NCBI GenBank assembly: GCA_002682825.1
Contig: NOKP01000030.1
Coordinates: 567,924 to 631,923, forward strand
DNA length: 64,000 bases
Direction of reading: 5' to 3'
From: Neonectria sp. B-13
Lineage: Eukaryota > Ascomycota > Sordariomycetes > Hypocreales > Nectriaceae
Shown: positions 1 to 9,884 of the stretch, in pieces
Numbering within the stretch: position 1 is the stretch's first letter
Layout of the letters: every line of letters starts with the position of its first letter
Position numbers and translations under genes: made by a program
The notes under the pieces: generated by a model
What the model was told of the DNA's origin: nothing
What the model saw: only the letters and a program-made list of their open reading frames with translations
Database searches by the model: none

Positions 1-620
1 TTCCTCAACATTGTCGACCACCAGGGCAATGAGTAGAAAGATGACGTTGCGAGCCACAATGTCAATGTCGCGGTCGTTGAGTACAGTGTCAATAGAACCA
101 GTGTATGTGCCCGGAAGCTGGGCAATGGTCTTGACAAGGTTGCGGAAGTCTCCCGAAGCTATGTAGAGATATCGGTCAGTGGTGGCAGGTAGAGAGATAG
201 GCGGTAGAATGAATCATATACCAGCAAAGAGAAGACGCAAGTCCCCCGTGTATCCATGACCCTCGTTGGATCCAAGTTGAAGGACATCAAGCGCAGGAAC
301 ATTACCCCAGAGGTATTTCTTGCCTCCAAACTGTTCTCCAATGCCCGGTCTCACAAACGCCGGTGTTCGCTTCTCCAACACCCAGCTAGGCTGCCATTCT
401 TGTTTACCTAGAAGTGACCGACAGTCGACATTGTGTCGTGGCCAGTGTGACTTTTGGCAGGCCGCGCCGCAATACTAGACGAGGAGCTCTGTTAAAAATG
501 GTCTTGCATTGCAGATGGAACAAGTCTAGTGGGTGAACTCACAACGACAAGGAGGCAGTTCTTGCAGCTGTAGTTGCCCGTTTTGTTGCAGTTGACACAG
601 ATGAACTTCGGGGTCGACAT
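1..620 (-). CDS. MYND-finger / DUF4470 protein (3' truncated by window edge)
   Basis: Three exons can be spliced on the minus strand: 620-543, 474-222 and 158-1, with introns of 68 and 63 bp (donors GTGAGT and GTATAT, acceptors CTAG and ATAG) and the frame kept throughout. The first splice completes a MYND zinc finger: two CxxC pairs, then YCGAACQKSHW and the final H-x3-C of HNVDC. Downstream residues (YLWGNVPALDVLQLGSNEG, then FRNLVKTIAQLPGTYTG) match the DUF4470 region that often follows MYND fingers in fungi. MYND fingers mediate protein-protein contacts; the role of this family is not known. The start was taken at the Met nine residues before the first Cys of the finger; a Met at 677 is also in frame. 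The gene runs off the left edge. Confidence 0.8.
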
Positions 621-677
621 GCTTCTTGGCTGAGGTGCTGTGTTATAATCCAGCTTGAGTATATGAGCTTTAGGCAC

Positions 678-1110
678 GAAATGAAGTGAGAAAATGGCAA
701 TGTTATATACGGCGGGGTTGTTTCAGGAGGCTTTCCCAACAAACCACAGATTCAAGGGCGGCTATTCATTAGCCTATGAAGTCACGCCTGCAGGCCTCAC
801 ACCCCGGATCCGTCATTCGTTGGGAATCAGGAGTCGGCAGCCTGCATTTGAACTGGCAAGTAGTCTCGGAGACATCCCACCCTGGTAATACATGCGAAGG
901 AACCTAGACACAGAGCATGATACTGTCAGCCTGAGCCAGGAGTGCAGATCGGACACGGCCCTTGTTGAGCGAACCGCGGCGGGGTGGCGCAAAGAGAAGT
1001 GTTGGCATGCGGGAGGCCGACCACCTGGCTTGGCTGCAGGTAAGGCGCGACTGGACTGGCTGATTATGTAGCATGGTCTGCCTCATTTCGCAAAATATTC
1101 TGCATTAATG
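678..1110. other. Unassigned GC-balanced stretch
   Basis: No reading frame here has recognisable domains or convincing splice signals. It separates the MYND gene from the AT-rich block that starts near 1.1 kb. Confidence 0.4.
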
Positions 1111-2119
1111 GATATTCTAGCTTGAATGAGGACAGTCTTCTTATATTAAAGGACTTTACTACCAGTCTGTAATTGTACATAAGATAGGTTATTAGCGAGT
1201 TAGGAAAGAAATACTTAATATAGATTTATATCTTAATAATAGAAAGCAGTAGATATATAAGTCTATAGGTATATAGCTAGGCTGGATTAGAAAGGTAGAG
1301 CTTGAATGTATATAGGAATATAAGTATATAAGCTTAAGAGCCTTATTATATTTATATATAAAATTCTAACTGAAAGGTAAATAGAAAGAAAAAAGATAGA
1401 AAAGAGAGAGAATCTTATATATTTATATAGCAATTCTTTATAGTAATTTTAGCTTTAGTTAATATTATTTAATAGATTAAAATAATATAATACATAATAT
1501 ATATCTAGCTTTTCTAAGACTTAACTTTTCTAAGATCTAGCTTTTCTAGCTAATTAGAATAGTAAAACTTACATTTTAACTTTATAATAGAAACTTCTAT
1601 CTTCTTAATTTATTATTGCCTTAGGCTTAAGTATTAAGCTTATTATACTATTGTTTTTTCTATTTTCTTTTATACTATTTAACCTTTAGCCTTTTTTCTA
1701 AGTATATACTACTAAGAACTATTATATATAAATAACTTAAATATAATAAGCTTTTCTAATAATATAGTTTATATTAATATTATACTTTAAGCTTATTTTT
1801 ATAATTTCTTTAAGTCTTTTCTTTTTTAATATTTAATTTATAAAAAGCTTATTTTAAACTATAATATATATAAGTAACCTAATTATCTTTTATTAAACTA
1901 ATAAGTTAAACTAGCTTTTTTCTCTTATTCTTAATATATTATACTAAAATATAATATAGTTATAATATATATAATAATTATTACTATTAAGACTACTTTT
2001 TAAACTACTATTTCTACTTATTTATAATTATATTAAATAGTTATATATTTCCTTTACTTAAGCTTAATAGAAGGATAGATCTTTGGATTTTAAACCTAAT
2101 TATTAACTTTTATTCTTTT

Positions 2120-2487
2120 TATAATAGTTAAGTCTAACCTAAGAGTATAAGGTAGATCTAAGGTATATAGTTTAATAATCAAGTAGATTAGGACATTATA
2201 GTAAGCAATATAGATTATAATAATAATATATAAAGGTAAGTTATTATATAATCAAGTAGGAGTATTAATAGCTAAGGAGCTTAAGGCTCTTGTCTACTGT
2301 GCTAAATGAATGTGTATATATATAATGTAGAGTGATAAGGTCTAAGAGCGCATTGGTCCTAGAGTGCTATTGCTCTTGGAGTAATATTATTCCTATAGGT
2401 TGCAGTCCTTCTGTGGTTGGAGGGAAAAAGTAGGCATGTTATAGTTCTGCCAGTTGTGACCGCTTGGTTGTAACCTGGGCTGTAACA
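2120..2487 (-). mobile_element. Solo LTR inserted in family A copy 1
   Basis: A 368-bp segment matches, in reverse orientation, the better preserved LTR at 47769-48155. It is flanked by a perfect 5-bp direct repeat CTTTT (2115-2119 and 2488-2492). Its termini read TA...CA; the TA is a RIP-type change of the TG found in the GC-rich copy. The host family A sequence continues on both sides exactly as in uninterrupted copies, so this is a genuine insertion into an older repeat. Confidence 0.85.
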
Positions 2488-2674
2488 CTTTTTAGCTTTC
2501 TAAAACTCCTTCTACTAAATCCCTTTATACTTTATAGTTAATATTAGAAATAACTATAATAAAATTCCCTTAGTTTCTAATATATTACTTTTTTAGCTAT
2601 AGATTAGTTAGAATAATATTATCTATTAATTATATAATTTATAAGGTATAAATAGGATTATATAACTTCTTAAG

Positions 2675-2880
2675 CACTGTTGAAACTACTGTTTGGACTA
2701 CTGTTTCTGCTTATCCGCGATTGCGCTGAATTACAGCAGAAACTTTTATCTCCTTGAGTCATTGTTGCCTTAGGCTTGGGTATTAAGCCTATTATACTGT
2801 TGTTTTTTCTGTTTTCTTTTATACTGTTTAACCTTTAGCCCCTTCTCTAGGTGTGTGCTACTAAGGACTATTATATCTAA
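2675..2880 (+). mobile_element. Short (206-bp) internally deleted derivative of family A with 13-bp TSD
   Basis: The element has the family A 5' end (ACTACTGTTTGGACTACTG) joined to the family A 3' end (ACTAAGGACTATTATATCTAA-like), and about 0.85 kb of the middle is missing. A perfect 13-bp duplication, ataacttcttaag, flanks it (2662-2674 and 2881-2893). The paralogous sequence near 5010-5030 shows the same site without the insertion. It keeps CG and TG dinucleotides lost in surrounding copies, so it looks younger. A long duplication points to target-primed reverse transcription. Confidence 0.85.
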
Positions 2881-3261
2881 ATAACTTCTTAAGAAACTTT
2901 TTTTTTATAATAATAAGATTATTATTCCTTTTTAGCTTTAGAACTAGCCTCTTTAAAAAGAGCTATTCTATTATAATTTATTAAGCTATTACTATATTAA
3001 GCTAGATTCTATTTTATAGTAAAATATTATAGTTAAAAACTATTAATTAGACTAACTTTTTAGGTTTAAAATAATTAATTATTAACTATTTTATATACTT
3101 TAAGTTAGACTTTTAAGCTATAATTTATAGTATAAAAATAAGACTTAGATCTTTTTTTAATTTATTATATAGATTATATAAGAGTCTATATATATAGCTT
3201 AATAAGAGCTTACTAAGCTATAATATAATTTAAATAATAATTATTTAATATAATTAGTAAT

Positions 3262-3815
3262 ATAATAAGGGCTAAAGGCTAAGTAGGCTAGCTAGTTGCT
3301 AGTAAGAGTGTAATTAAGTATAGAAGGGGGCTACTATAAGGAAGGTTAAGTAGGGAAGGAAGGAGAGAGTCTTTTTCTTTTTATTATTATCTAGAGAGAA
3401 AAGAACTTAAGAGCTTCTTATTATAGAAAGATAAGAAAGATAAGCTCATTAAGCTTAAAGCTTAAGCCTTTGCCTTTATTTACTAAGAAAGAATTCTATA
3501 ATTATATTTAAATCTTTATTTAATTCTAGGTTAAACCTTTATCTTCTATAATACTAATTATTAAGCTAACTATAGGCTTTTTTAATGCTTTACTAATATT
3601 CTTTCTTACTTTTAACTTAATAATTAATCTTATAAGATACTTCCCTATTAAAAGGTATTAAATACTAGACTGTTTAACTATATATATACTATTTAGTATA
3701 GCTTTAGACTAACTGATTGAAATGCTTATATAATGCATTTCTATATATTTTACTAAAAGACTATTATCTATTTAAAGTATTATTTCTTATCCCTTTCTAC
3801 TACTAAAGTAGTATA
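3262..3815. other. Unassigned insertion within family A copy 1
   Basis: Family A sequence breaks near 3262 and resumes near 3815. The intervening 0.55 kb resembles no other repeat in the window. It is purine-rich at its left end (3320-3400) and then AT-rich with no readable frame. Clear terminal repeats were not found. Confidence 0.4.
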
Positions 3816-3905
3816 ATTATTATATTATATAAAAGGTTAAATAGAATATAAAGAGCTTAAAAAGTATAAAGATTACTTAGGCTTTTATTTTAAGGAGTTT
3901 TAGCC

Positions 3906-4024
3906 TTTTCTAAGATTTAGCTTTTTTTAAGATTTAGCTTTTCTAAGGTTTAGCTTTTCTAAGGTTTAGCTTTTCTAAGGTTTAGCTTTTCTAAGATCTA
4001 ACTTTTCTAAGATCTAGCTTTTTT
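3906..4024 (+). repeat. 16-bp minisatellite inside family A copy 1
   Basis: About seven tandem units of the consensus GCTTTTCTAAGATCTA, with C-to-T type variants between units. The same array recurs in every long family A copy with different unit numbers. Confidence 0.8.
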
Positions 4025-4240
4025 AACTAATTAAAGTAATAAAACTTATACCTTAACTTTATAATAAAAACTTTTATCTTCTTAAGTTATTATTATCTTA
4101 GGCTTAAGTATTAAGTCTATTATACTATTATTTTTTCTATTTTCTTTTATACTATTTAATCTTTAGCTCTTTCTTTAAGTATATACTATTAAAAACTATT
4201 ATATTTAAATATTATAATTATTTTACTATTAAAACTATTA

Positions 4241-4711
4241 ATTTTTTTTTTTAGAACAAGGTTAATTGCTAGATAATATATACTCCTAATACAAAGGGGT
4301 TTCAAACTACTACTAACTACTATTTAAAGGCCCTTTAAACCCAATCCTATCCCAATCTAGCTTAGTTTACCTCTCTAATACTCCTAAGGGATGACTAAAT
4401 ACTAAGGAAACCCCTTAAGGAGAGAAAACCCTATGCCCCTAATTGGTCCTATTGCTAGGCCTAGATAGGCAACTTAGACTTATTAGTGAATTAATAATGA
4501 GTAAAAATTTCTAGTATAATAGTATACTACTATTAGGCTGGTTGGTTTTCTATAGCTATATAATATGGTATTATATAACTGCTTAGACTAGTCCCTATTG
4601 ACCTAAGAGGGAAGGTTCCTTTCTAGGAAGGTTGATTCTGGCTGGGTTCAAACTAACAATCCCTTGCTTGTGCAGGAGGATTCCAAGCGTGTAACCACTA
4701 TGCTATAGAAC
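4241..4711 (-). mobile_element. tRNA-derived SINE with poly(A) tail
   Basis: On the minus strand the element starts at 4711. It shows an A-box-like TAGCATAGTGGTTA (about 4694-4707) followed by a B-box-like GTTTGAACCC (4644-4653), the internal RNA polymerase III promoter layout of a tRNA. About 390 bp of non-tRNA body follows, ending in a run of A (plus-strand T run at 4242-4252). The flanks carry a near-identical duplication (taaaactatta at 4230-4240, taaaactactatt at 4712-4724) with RIP-type differences. This is the anatomy of a SINE mobilised by a LINE. The tRNA part is too diverged to name the parent tRNA safely and is not a functional tRNA gene. Confidence 0.75.
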
Positions 4712-5439
4712 TAAAACTACTATTTAAACTACTATTTCTACTTATTTATAATTATATTAAATAGTTATGTATTTCTTTTACTTAAGCTTAATAAGAGAAT
4801 AGATCTTTAGATATTAAACCTAATTATTAACTTTTATCTTTTTTAGCTTTTAACTCCTTTTACTAAATCTCTTTATATAGCTTTATAGCTAATATTAGAA
4901 ATAACTATAATAAGATTCCTTTAGTTTTTAATATATTACTTTTTTAACTATAGATTAATTAGAATAATATTATTTATTAACTATATAATCTATAAGATAT
5001 AAATAGGATTATATAGCTTCTTAAGGAACTTCTTTTTTATACTAATAATATTATTATTCCTTTCTAGCTTTAAAGCTAGTTTTTCTAAAAAGAGCTATTT
5101 TATTATAATTAATTAGGCTATTATTATATTAAGTTATATTTCCTCTTATAATAGAATATTATAGCTAAAAACTATTAATTAGATTAATTTCTTAAGTTTA
5201 AAGTAGTTAATTATAGGCTATTTTATATACTTTAGATTAGACTTTTAAACTATAATTTATAATATAGAAATAAAGCTTAAATATCTTTTTAATTTACTAT
5301 ATAGATTATATTAAAGCCTATATATATAGCTTAATAAGAGCTTATTAGACTATAGTATAATTCAAATAATAGTTATCTTATATAATTAATAGTATAATTA
5401 TTATATTTACTATTAAAACTACTATTTGAACTATTGTTT

Positions 5440-6147
5440 TATAAAGAGCTAGCTATAGGCCCGGCTGGAGCTGTATGCTTACTATAGAGCTTGCCACTGT
5501 ATGCTGCAAGGTCCCGACTCTTTATAACCTATTGTATAGTGCAGTCCAGTAACATAGCTTACTAGGATTGGTTGATCTTTTTGGCCTAACAGCTGGATTA
5601 GTCTATTGCAAGGTTAGTCACACTATGCTAACCCTTACAATTATCCTAGTACGCATTAGGTTAGTAGCTGTGCGGAAGGTTGTGCGTTCAAGCTGCGGGC
5701 TTAACCATGGAAAAGATCCTTATGACCGTGATAGGCTGCTGGCTTATAGGGGCATACCCCCCACTATAGCCGACAGCTACAGCCGGGGCCCTAGGGGTTG
5801 ACAATAGTGGTTACCTCAATTGGCTGAAGACCGGCCAAGCCCTCCAATCACTGTGTAGGCACGGGCTGCTGGGCTATGGCAGCACTGGTCACCCGCACAG
5901 TTGGTTACAGTCAGCTCAGGACGCGCTGATTGGAAGGGGGGGATAATTGTAAAGAGCTGGCCGTGGGCCCGGCTGGAGCCGTAGGCTCGCTGTAGGGCTT
6001 GCCGCTGTGTGCCGCAAGGTCCCGACTCTTTATAACCTATTGTATAGTGCGGTCCAGTAACGTAGCTTACTAGGATTGGTTGATCTTTTTGGCCTAACGG
6101 CTGGATTGGTCTATTGCAAGGTTAGTCACACTATGCTAACCCTTATA
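5440..6147 (+). mobile_element. Miniature LTR retrotransposon (TRIM-like) with perfect TSD
   Basis: Two 200-bp direct repeats (5440-5639 and 5948-6147) flank a 308-bp interior. The 3' repeat starts TG and the 5' repeat starts TA; the 5' repeat ends CA and the 3' repeat ends TA, each difference being a RIP-type transition. The element is bounded by a perfect 5-bp duplication TGTTT (5435-5439 and 6148-6152). A purine tract (GGAAGGGGGGGA, about 5932-5943) lies just before the 3' repeat, where a polypurine tract should be. The interior is too short for gag or pol, so mobilisation must have been in trans. No primer-binding site could be matched. It interrupts family A copy 3. Confidence 0.88.
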
Positions 6148-6888
6148 TGTTTCTACTTATCTATAATTGTACTAAATTATATGTTTCCTTTGCTTAAGCT
6201 TAATAGAGGGATAGATCTTTGGATTTTAAACCTAATTATTAACTTTTGCCCTCTTTATAGAACTCCCTTTATTAAATCTCTCTATATAGCTTTATAGCTA
6301 ATATTAGAGATAACTATAAGATTCTCTTACTTTCTAATGTATTACTCCTTTAGTTATAGATTGGTTAGTATAGTATTACTTATTAGCTGTATAACCTATA
6401 AGATATAGTTATTATACTTTAGACTATTAATAAACCTTTTCTTTATATTAGTAGTATTATTATTCCTTTCTAGCTTTAAAGCTAGCCCTTTTAGAAAGAC
6501 CTATTCTATTGCAATCTATTAAGCTATTACTCTATTAGACTAGATTCTATCTTATAGTAAGATATAATAACTAAAGACTACTAATTAGACTAATTCCTTA
6601 GCTTTAGAGTATTAATTGGTTTTAACCTCTTTTATATCTTATAGATTAGACTTTTGAACTATAATTTATAGCTTAGAAATAAAGCTTAGATCTGCTTGAA
6701 ATAGGCTATATAGGTTATATAAGAGCCTATAAGTATAGCTTAGTAAGGGCTTACTAGGCTATAGTGTAATTTAGAAGGTTATTGTATATAATTGGTTGTA
6801 TAATTATTGTATTAAGTAGAAGGTTGAATGGAATATAAAGAGCTTAGAAAGTGTAAAAGCTAGGCTTTTATCCTAAGGGGTTTTAGCC

Positions 6889-7000
6889 TTTTCTAAGATC
6901 TAGCTTTTCTAAGGTCTAGCTTTTCTAAGATCTAGCTTTTCTAAGATCTAGCTTTTCTAAGATCTAGCTTTTCTAAGATCTAACTTTTCTAAGATCTAGC
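6889..7000 (+). repeat. 16-bp minisatellite inside family A copy 3
   Basis: Seven tandem units of GCTTTTCTAAGATCTA; one unit has GGTCTA and one has TAAC in place of TAGC. Each unit contains the palindrome AGATCT. Confidence 0.85.
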
Positions 7001-7567
7001 TTTTCTAGCTGATTAAAGTAGTAAAACTTATACCTTAACTTTATAGTAGAAACTTTTATCTTCTTAAGTTATTATTACCTTAGGCTTAGGTATTAAGCCT
7101 ATTATACTATTATTTTTTCTATTTTCTTTTATACTATTTAACTTTTAGTCCCTTCTCTAGGTATATACTATTAAGAACTATTATATCTAAATAATTATTA
7201 TATTATATAGAAGGTTAAATAAAATATAAAGAAGTAATCTAGAAAGTATAAAGATTACTTTATAAATTAAGCTTTTATCTTAAGGGGTTTTAGCCTTTTC
7301 TAAGATCTAGCTTTTTTAAGATTTAACTTTTTTAAGATTTAGCTTTTTTAAGATTTAACTTTTCTAAGATCTAGCTTTTCTACCTAATTAAAGCAGTAAA
7401 ACTTATACCTTAACTTTATAATAGAAACTTTTATCTCTTTAAGTTATTATTACCTTAAGCTTAAGTATTAAGTCTATTATACTATTATTATTTCTATTTT
7501 CTTTTATACTATTTAACCTTTAGCTCCTTCTCTAGATATATACTATTAAGGACTATTATATCTAAAT

Positions 7568-8150
7568 AGACTAACTTATTAGTATTATTACTTTATAAAG
7601 CTATAACTAGAATAGCTTAAAGTTTATTAAATAAGCTAGTAAGATATACTTAATAAGCTTTAAACTATTTAATAATCTTATTAAAGAAAAGATCCTCTCT
7701 TTATATAAAGAGTTAATATAAGATATAGCTAAGAGTGCTTATTATACTCCTTTGATTATTAAAGTTATCTTTAAAGAAGAAATAATAGATTATTCTAGAT
7801 TCTATAGTCTTAAGCTTAAAGTCTATTAAATATTTTACTAAGATAAACTTTCTACTCCTAGGATTTATAGATAGCTAGAGTATACTTAATAATTTGCTTT
7901 CTTACTATTACTAAAAGTAGTTATAACCTATAAACTACTAATATATCCTTAGGACTTAATCTAGATTCTTATTCTTTCTATTTAGATATAATAAGGTATA
8001 AAGGGTCTAAAGGATATTACTCTAAATCTTAGAGTCTTTATTAGATTAACCTTTAGAGTAGAAAAAGTTAATATATTGGTAATAAATCTAGCTATTAACT
8101 CTACTATTCTATACTGAAGGTCATAGTATGTGCAATAAACTGTTTGCTAC
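7568..8150 (+). other. RIP-degraded sequence with a possible coding relic
   Basis: After family A copy 2, about 0.55 kb of AT-rich DNA reads in one plus frame as a fairly long peptide broken only by TAA/TAG codons (for example IKEKILSLYKELI near 7685). This suggests a RIP-mutated coding sequence, perhaps of a retroelement. No domain is recognisable. Confidence 0.35.
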
Positions 8151-8221
8151 TCCTAGAGTTAATCTTATGGTCTTGGCCGCTAATGATAGACTAATGGCCC
8201 ATTCCCCTAGAGGTAATATTC

Positions 8222-8715
8222 TAGGTTATAGAGCCCTTGAAATCTGAGTCAGGCACGGATGACTTTACATTCGACAGCTGATCAATCGCCTTCTTCAGCT
8301 GGGCCATCTGGCTCTGCGTTGCCGTCTTGAACAACTGGTTGGTAGCCAATGCATTCAAGCCTCTCAGGATGCCCTGCACCAAGGTCTCCACTCGGTGTGC
8401 TTTTCCTAAGCGGAGCAGAGAGGTGCGATAGAAGTCGAGCACGGCATTGGTCAAACTCGGCGCGTCGAAGGCGCGGTCGTGCAGTGCGAGTGGGAAACAT
8501 ACGGTTTCGTCTGGTTGTTTGACTTATTGTGATGGACAAACTTTATAGCCATGGCTGGGGAGGACGTCTTCGTAGCGGAGGGCCTTCGGACGCCCACGGC
8601 CCGTTGTCTCTCCGGACAGCAGTTCGTCCAGCCGCCGAGACTCTTCGCCGGGCAGTGGTATGAGGTAGAATGGCCGCAGAATCAGTAGTGGTTGTGGTTC
8701 AGGTTATGGGTCACT
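8222..8715 (-). pseudogene. Degenerate ORF, unknown family
   Basis: One minus-strand frame reads from about 8715 to 8222 with a single internal TAA (8523-8525) splitting it. The first part contains GEESRRLDELLSGETTGRG; the second contains NAVLDFYRTSLLRLGKAHR and ends KGSIT. CAA to TAA would restore the frame, so the stop is RIP-compatible. The gene probably began further upstream (toward 9340), where frames are disrupted. The product is not recognised. Confidence 0.35.
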
Positions 8716-8719
8716 AGTT

Positions 8720-9880
8720 CAAGCAACCAGTCAAGTTCTCAGCGAAGCCGATGCCCCTGATTGTTCCCACTTGGAGCTGGACGCTGATGGTTTGGCCCGC
8801 AGGGTGGATGTCCCAGCCTAGGGCTCCAGGGATACTCACGAGCAAGATGAGTAGAAAACGTATAGTGGCCCTGAACCCAGCCAGGATCCGGGCATGGTCA
8901 AGAGTGTTATCATATCAGCCCAAGTGGGTAAATTCGGACTCCTCAACACCCTTCCGCGACGGCCGCATCACCACACTGCCGTTTCTTCTTTCCGACGTTC
9001 TGCGATCGACTCGAATCGAACTTTGGATATCTCTCCACACCGCAACAGCCGCGAAAAGAAAGGCAGACGGACAGGTCAGCCGCGCCGCGAGCAGACGAGT
9101 GCGCGGGTGACCCAGCGCAAGGGGACCAGACCATCACGCCAACTGACGATACCCACGGCGATAAGGAACAAGAATGTCTGGCTAGGCTCTGCAAGAAACT
9201 CGGCCGGGTGTATGGTTTCTTTGACGGCGCGGGCCGATTCTGTTGCAGGGTAGGAGTTGAGCGTTCCAGCAGAGCAACGGAGCCATGCCCCTGGTCGAGC
9301 TTCGCTCCCATCCCTCACGACCAGGTCGTATACCACCCCATTTTTAGCAAGTCACGTATCAACAAGTCCGAGCCGAGGTTCGTCGTCGGTTAGTCACAAA
9401 GCTTGGTGTGTCCTTATATCACGGAGAGATTTAATTGGTTGGGCGAGAGCAATGGAAATACTTTGGTGCAATTCTGACTGACTCCATCACGCTCGGAGCT
9501 AAGGGCACTGGTGCTAAACTGCATACTTCGCTATCACTTCCATGTTTCCTCAGTCTCCTGTAGCAGGTATACTTGAAGGCGTCTTCTCCCGAAACAAGAG
9601 ACTCGAGCTTAACTTAACATTGACCCTGACCTTCGTGGCGATGGCTTGTCACGCCAAAGCACCGGTCTCCCTTCCCCTTGTTAGGTCTCCTAACTCCTTG
9701 TTGGCTTCTGCCCAACACTTATTTATCACACTACACAAGAAGGAAGGTCTCGTCCGTTGCTCAGGTAATTACTAATTAGCTCTCATAGACATATCCATCC
9801 ACCATGGGATGCCATCTCCAACGACTCATTCAATCATCACGAGCTGAGACTACCGCTCGTCGGTGCCGACACGGCCTCGT
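8720..9880. other. GC-balanced stretch without a supportable gene
   Basis: Several overlapping open frames occur on both strands because stop codons are rare here. None has a domain, a plausible intron structure or a frame that dominates the others. Minus-strand pieces may be decayed upstream parts of the neighbouring degenerate ORF. Confidence 0.35.
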
Positions 9881-9884
9881 CTGC

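Larger units (their letters stand above)
1985..4210 (+). repeat. Family A retroposon, copy 1 (interrupted)
   Basis: The 5' end carries the recurrent family A start (several ACTACT repeats, then TTTCTACTTAT) and the 3' end the recurrent ACTATTATATTTAAAT. Inside it lie a solo LTR (2120-2487), a short family A derivative (2675-2880) and an unassigned insertion of about 550 bp (roughly 3262-3815). Without these its length is close to the 1.07 kb of other copies. Its 16-bp minisatellite lies at about 3906-4024, with seven units. The flanks are only approximately repeated, so the ends are plus or minus about 15 bp. Confidence 0.65.
5408..7190 (+). mobile_element. Family A retroposon, copy 3 (complete, with 14-bp TSD)
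   Basis: It is bounded by a perfect 14-bp duplication ataattattatatt (5394-5407 and 7191-7204) and inserted into copy 2. Net of the miniature LTR element inside it, it is about 1070 bp. Order: 5' ACTACT-rich start; internal region with CTAGCTTTAAAGCTAG-like sequence near 6468; 16-bp minisatellite (6889-7000, seven units); conserved 3' domain ending ATTATATCTAA. No reading frame is conserved among copies. Long target duplications and a poly(A)-like 3' end in another copy suggest a non-autonomous non-LTR retroposon. Confidence 0.85.
4222..7568 (+). repeat. Family A retroposon, copy 2 (host of nested insertions)
   Basis: Family A sequence is split by a tRNA-derived SINE near its 5' end (4241-4711) and by a complete family A copy (5408-7190). 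The second half resumes at 7191 and ends near 7568 with the typical ACTATTATATCTAAA. The pieces join into one element of standard length. Its minisatellite (about 7296-7381) has five units. Confidence 0.7.
1110..8150. repeat. AT-rich RIP-type block of nested transposable elements
   Basis: Composition changes abruptly to A/T-dominated sequence with very few G or C runs. The block is built almost wholly from repeats found elsewhere in the window (families A, B and an LTR family). It includes a truncated family A 3' end near 1500-1735 and a reverse-oriented family B fragment near 1735-1985. Enrichment of TA and loss of CA/TG, together with nonsense-riddled remnants, is the pattern expected from RIP, although no index was computed. 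No host gene is seen. Confidence 0.85.

Noticed and set aside
3906..4024. 16-bp tandem arrays as possible CRISPR-like repeats
   Set aside because: Units are contiguous with no spacers, the DNA is eukaryotic, and the arrays belong to family A copies.
4641..4711. Possible functional tRNA gene
   Set aside because: Stems do not pair, the sequence continues into a SINE body with poly(A), and a TSD flanks the whole element.
5568..6297. Two open frames starting MVDLFGLTAGLVYCKVSHTM in direct repeat
   Set aside because: They lie in the two LTRs of the miniature LTR element; the duplication is of the LTR, not of a gene.
8751..9481. Several overlapping ORFs of 61-122 codons on both strands
   Set aside because: Low stop density explains them; none shows family features or a coherent gene model.
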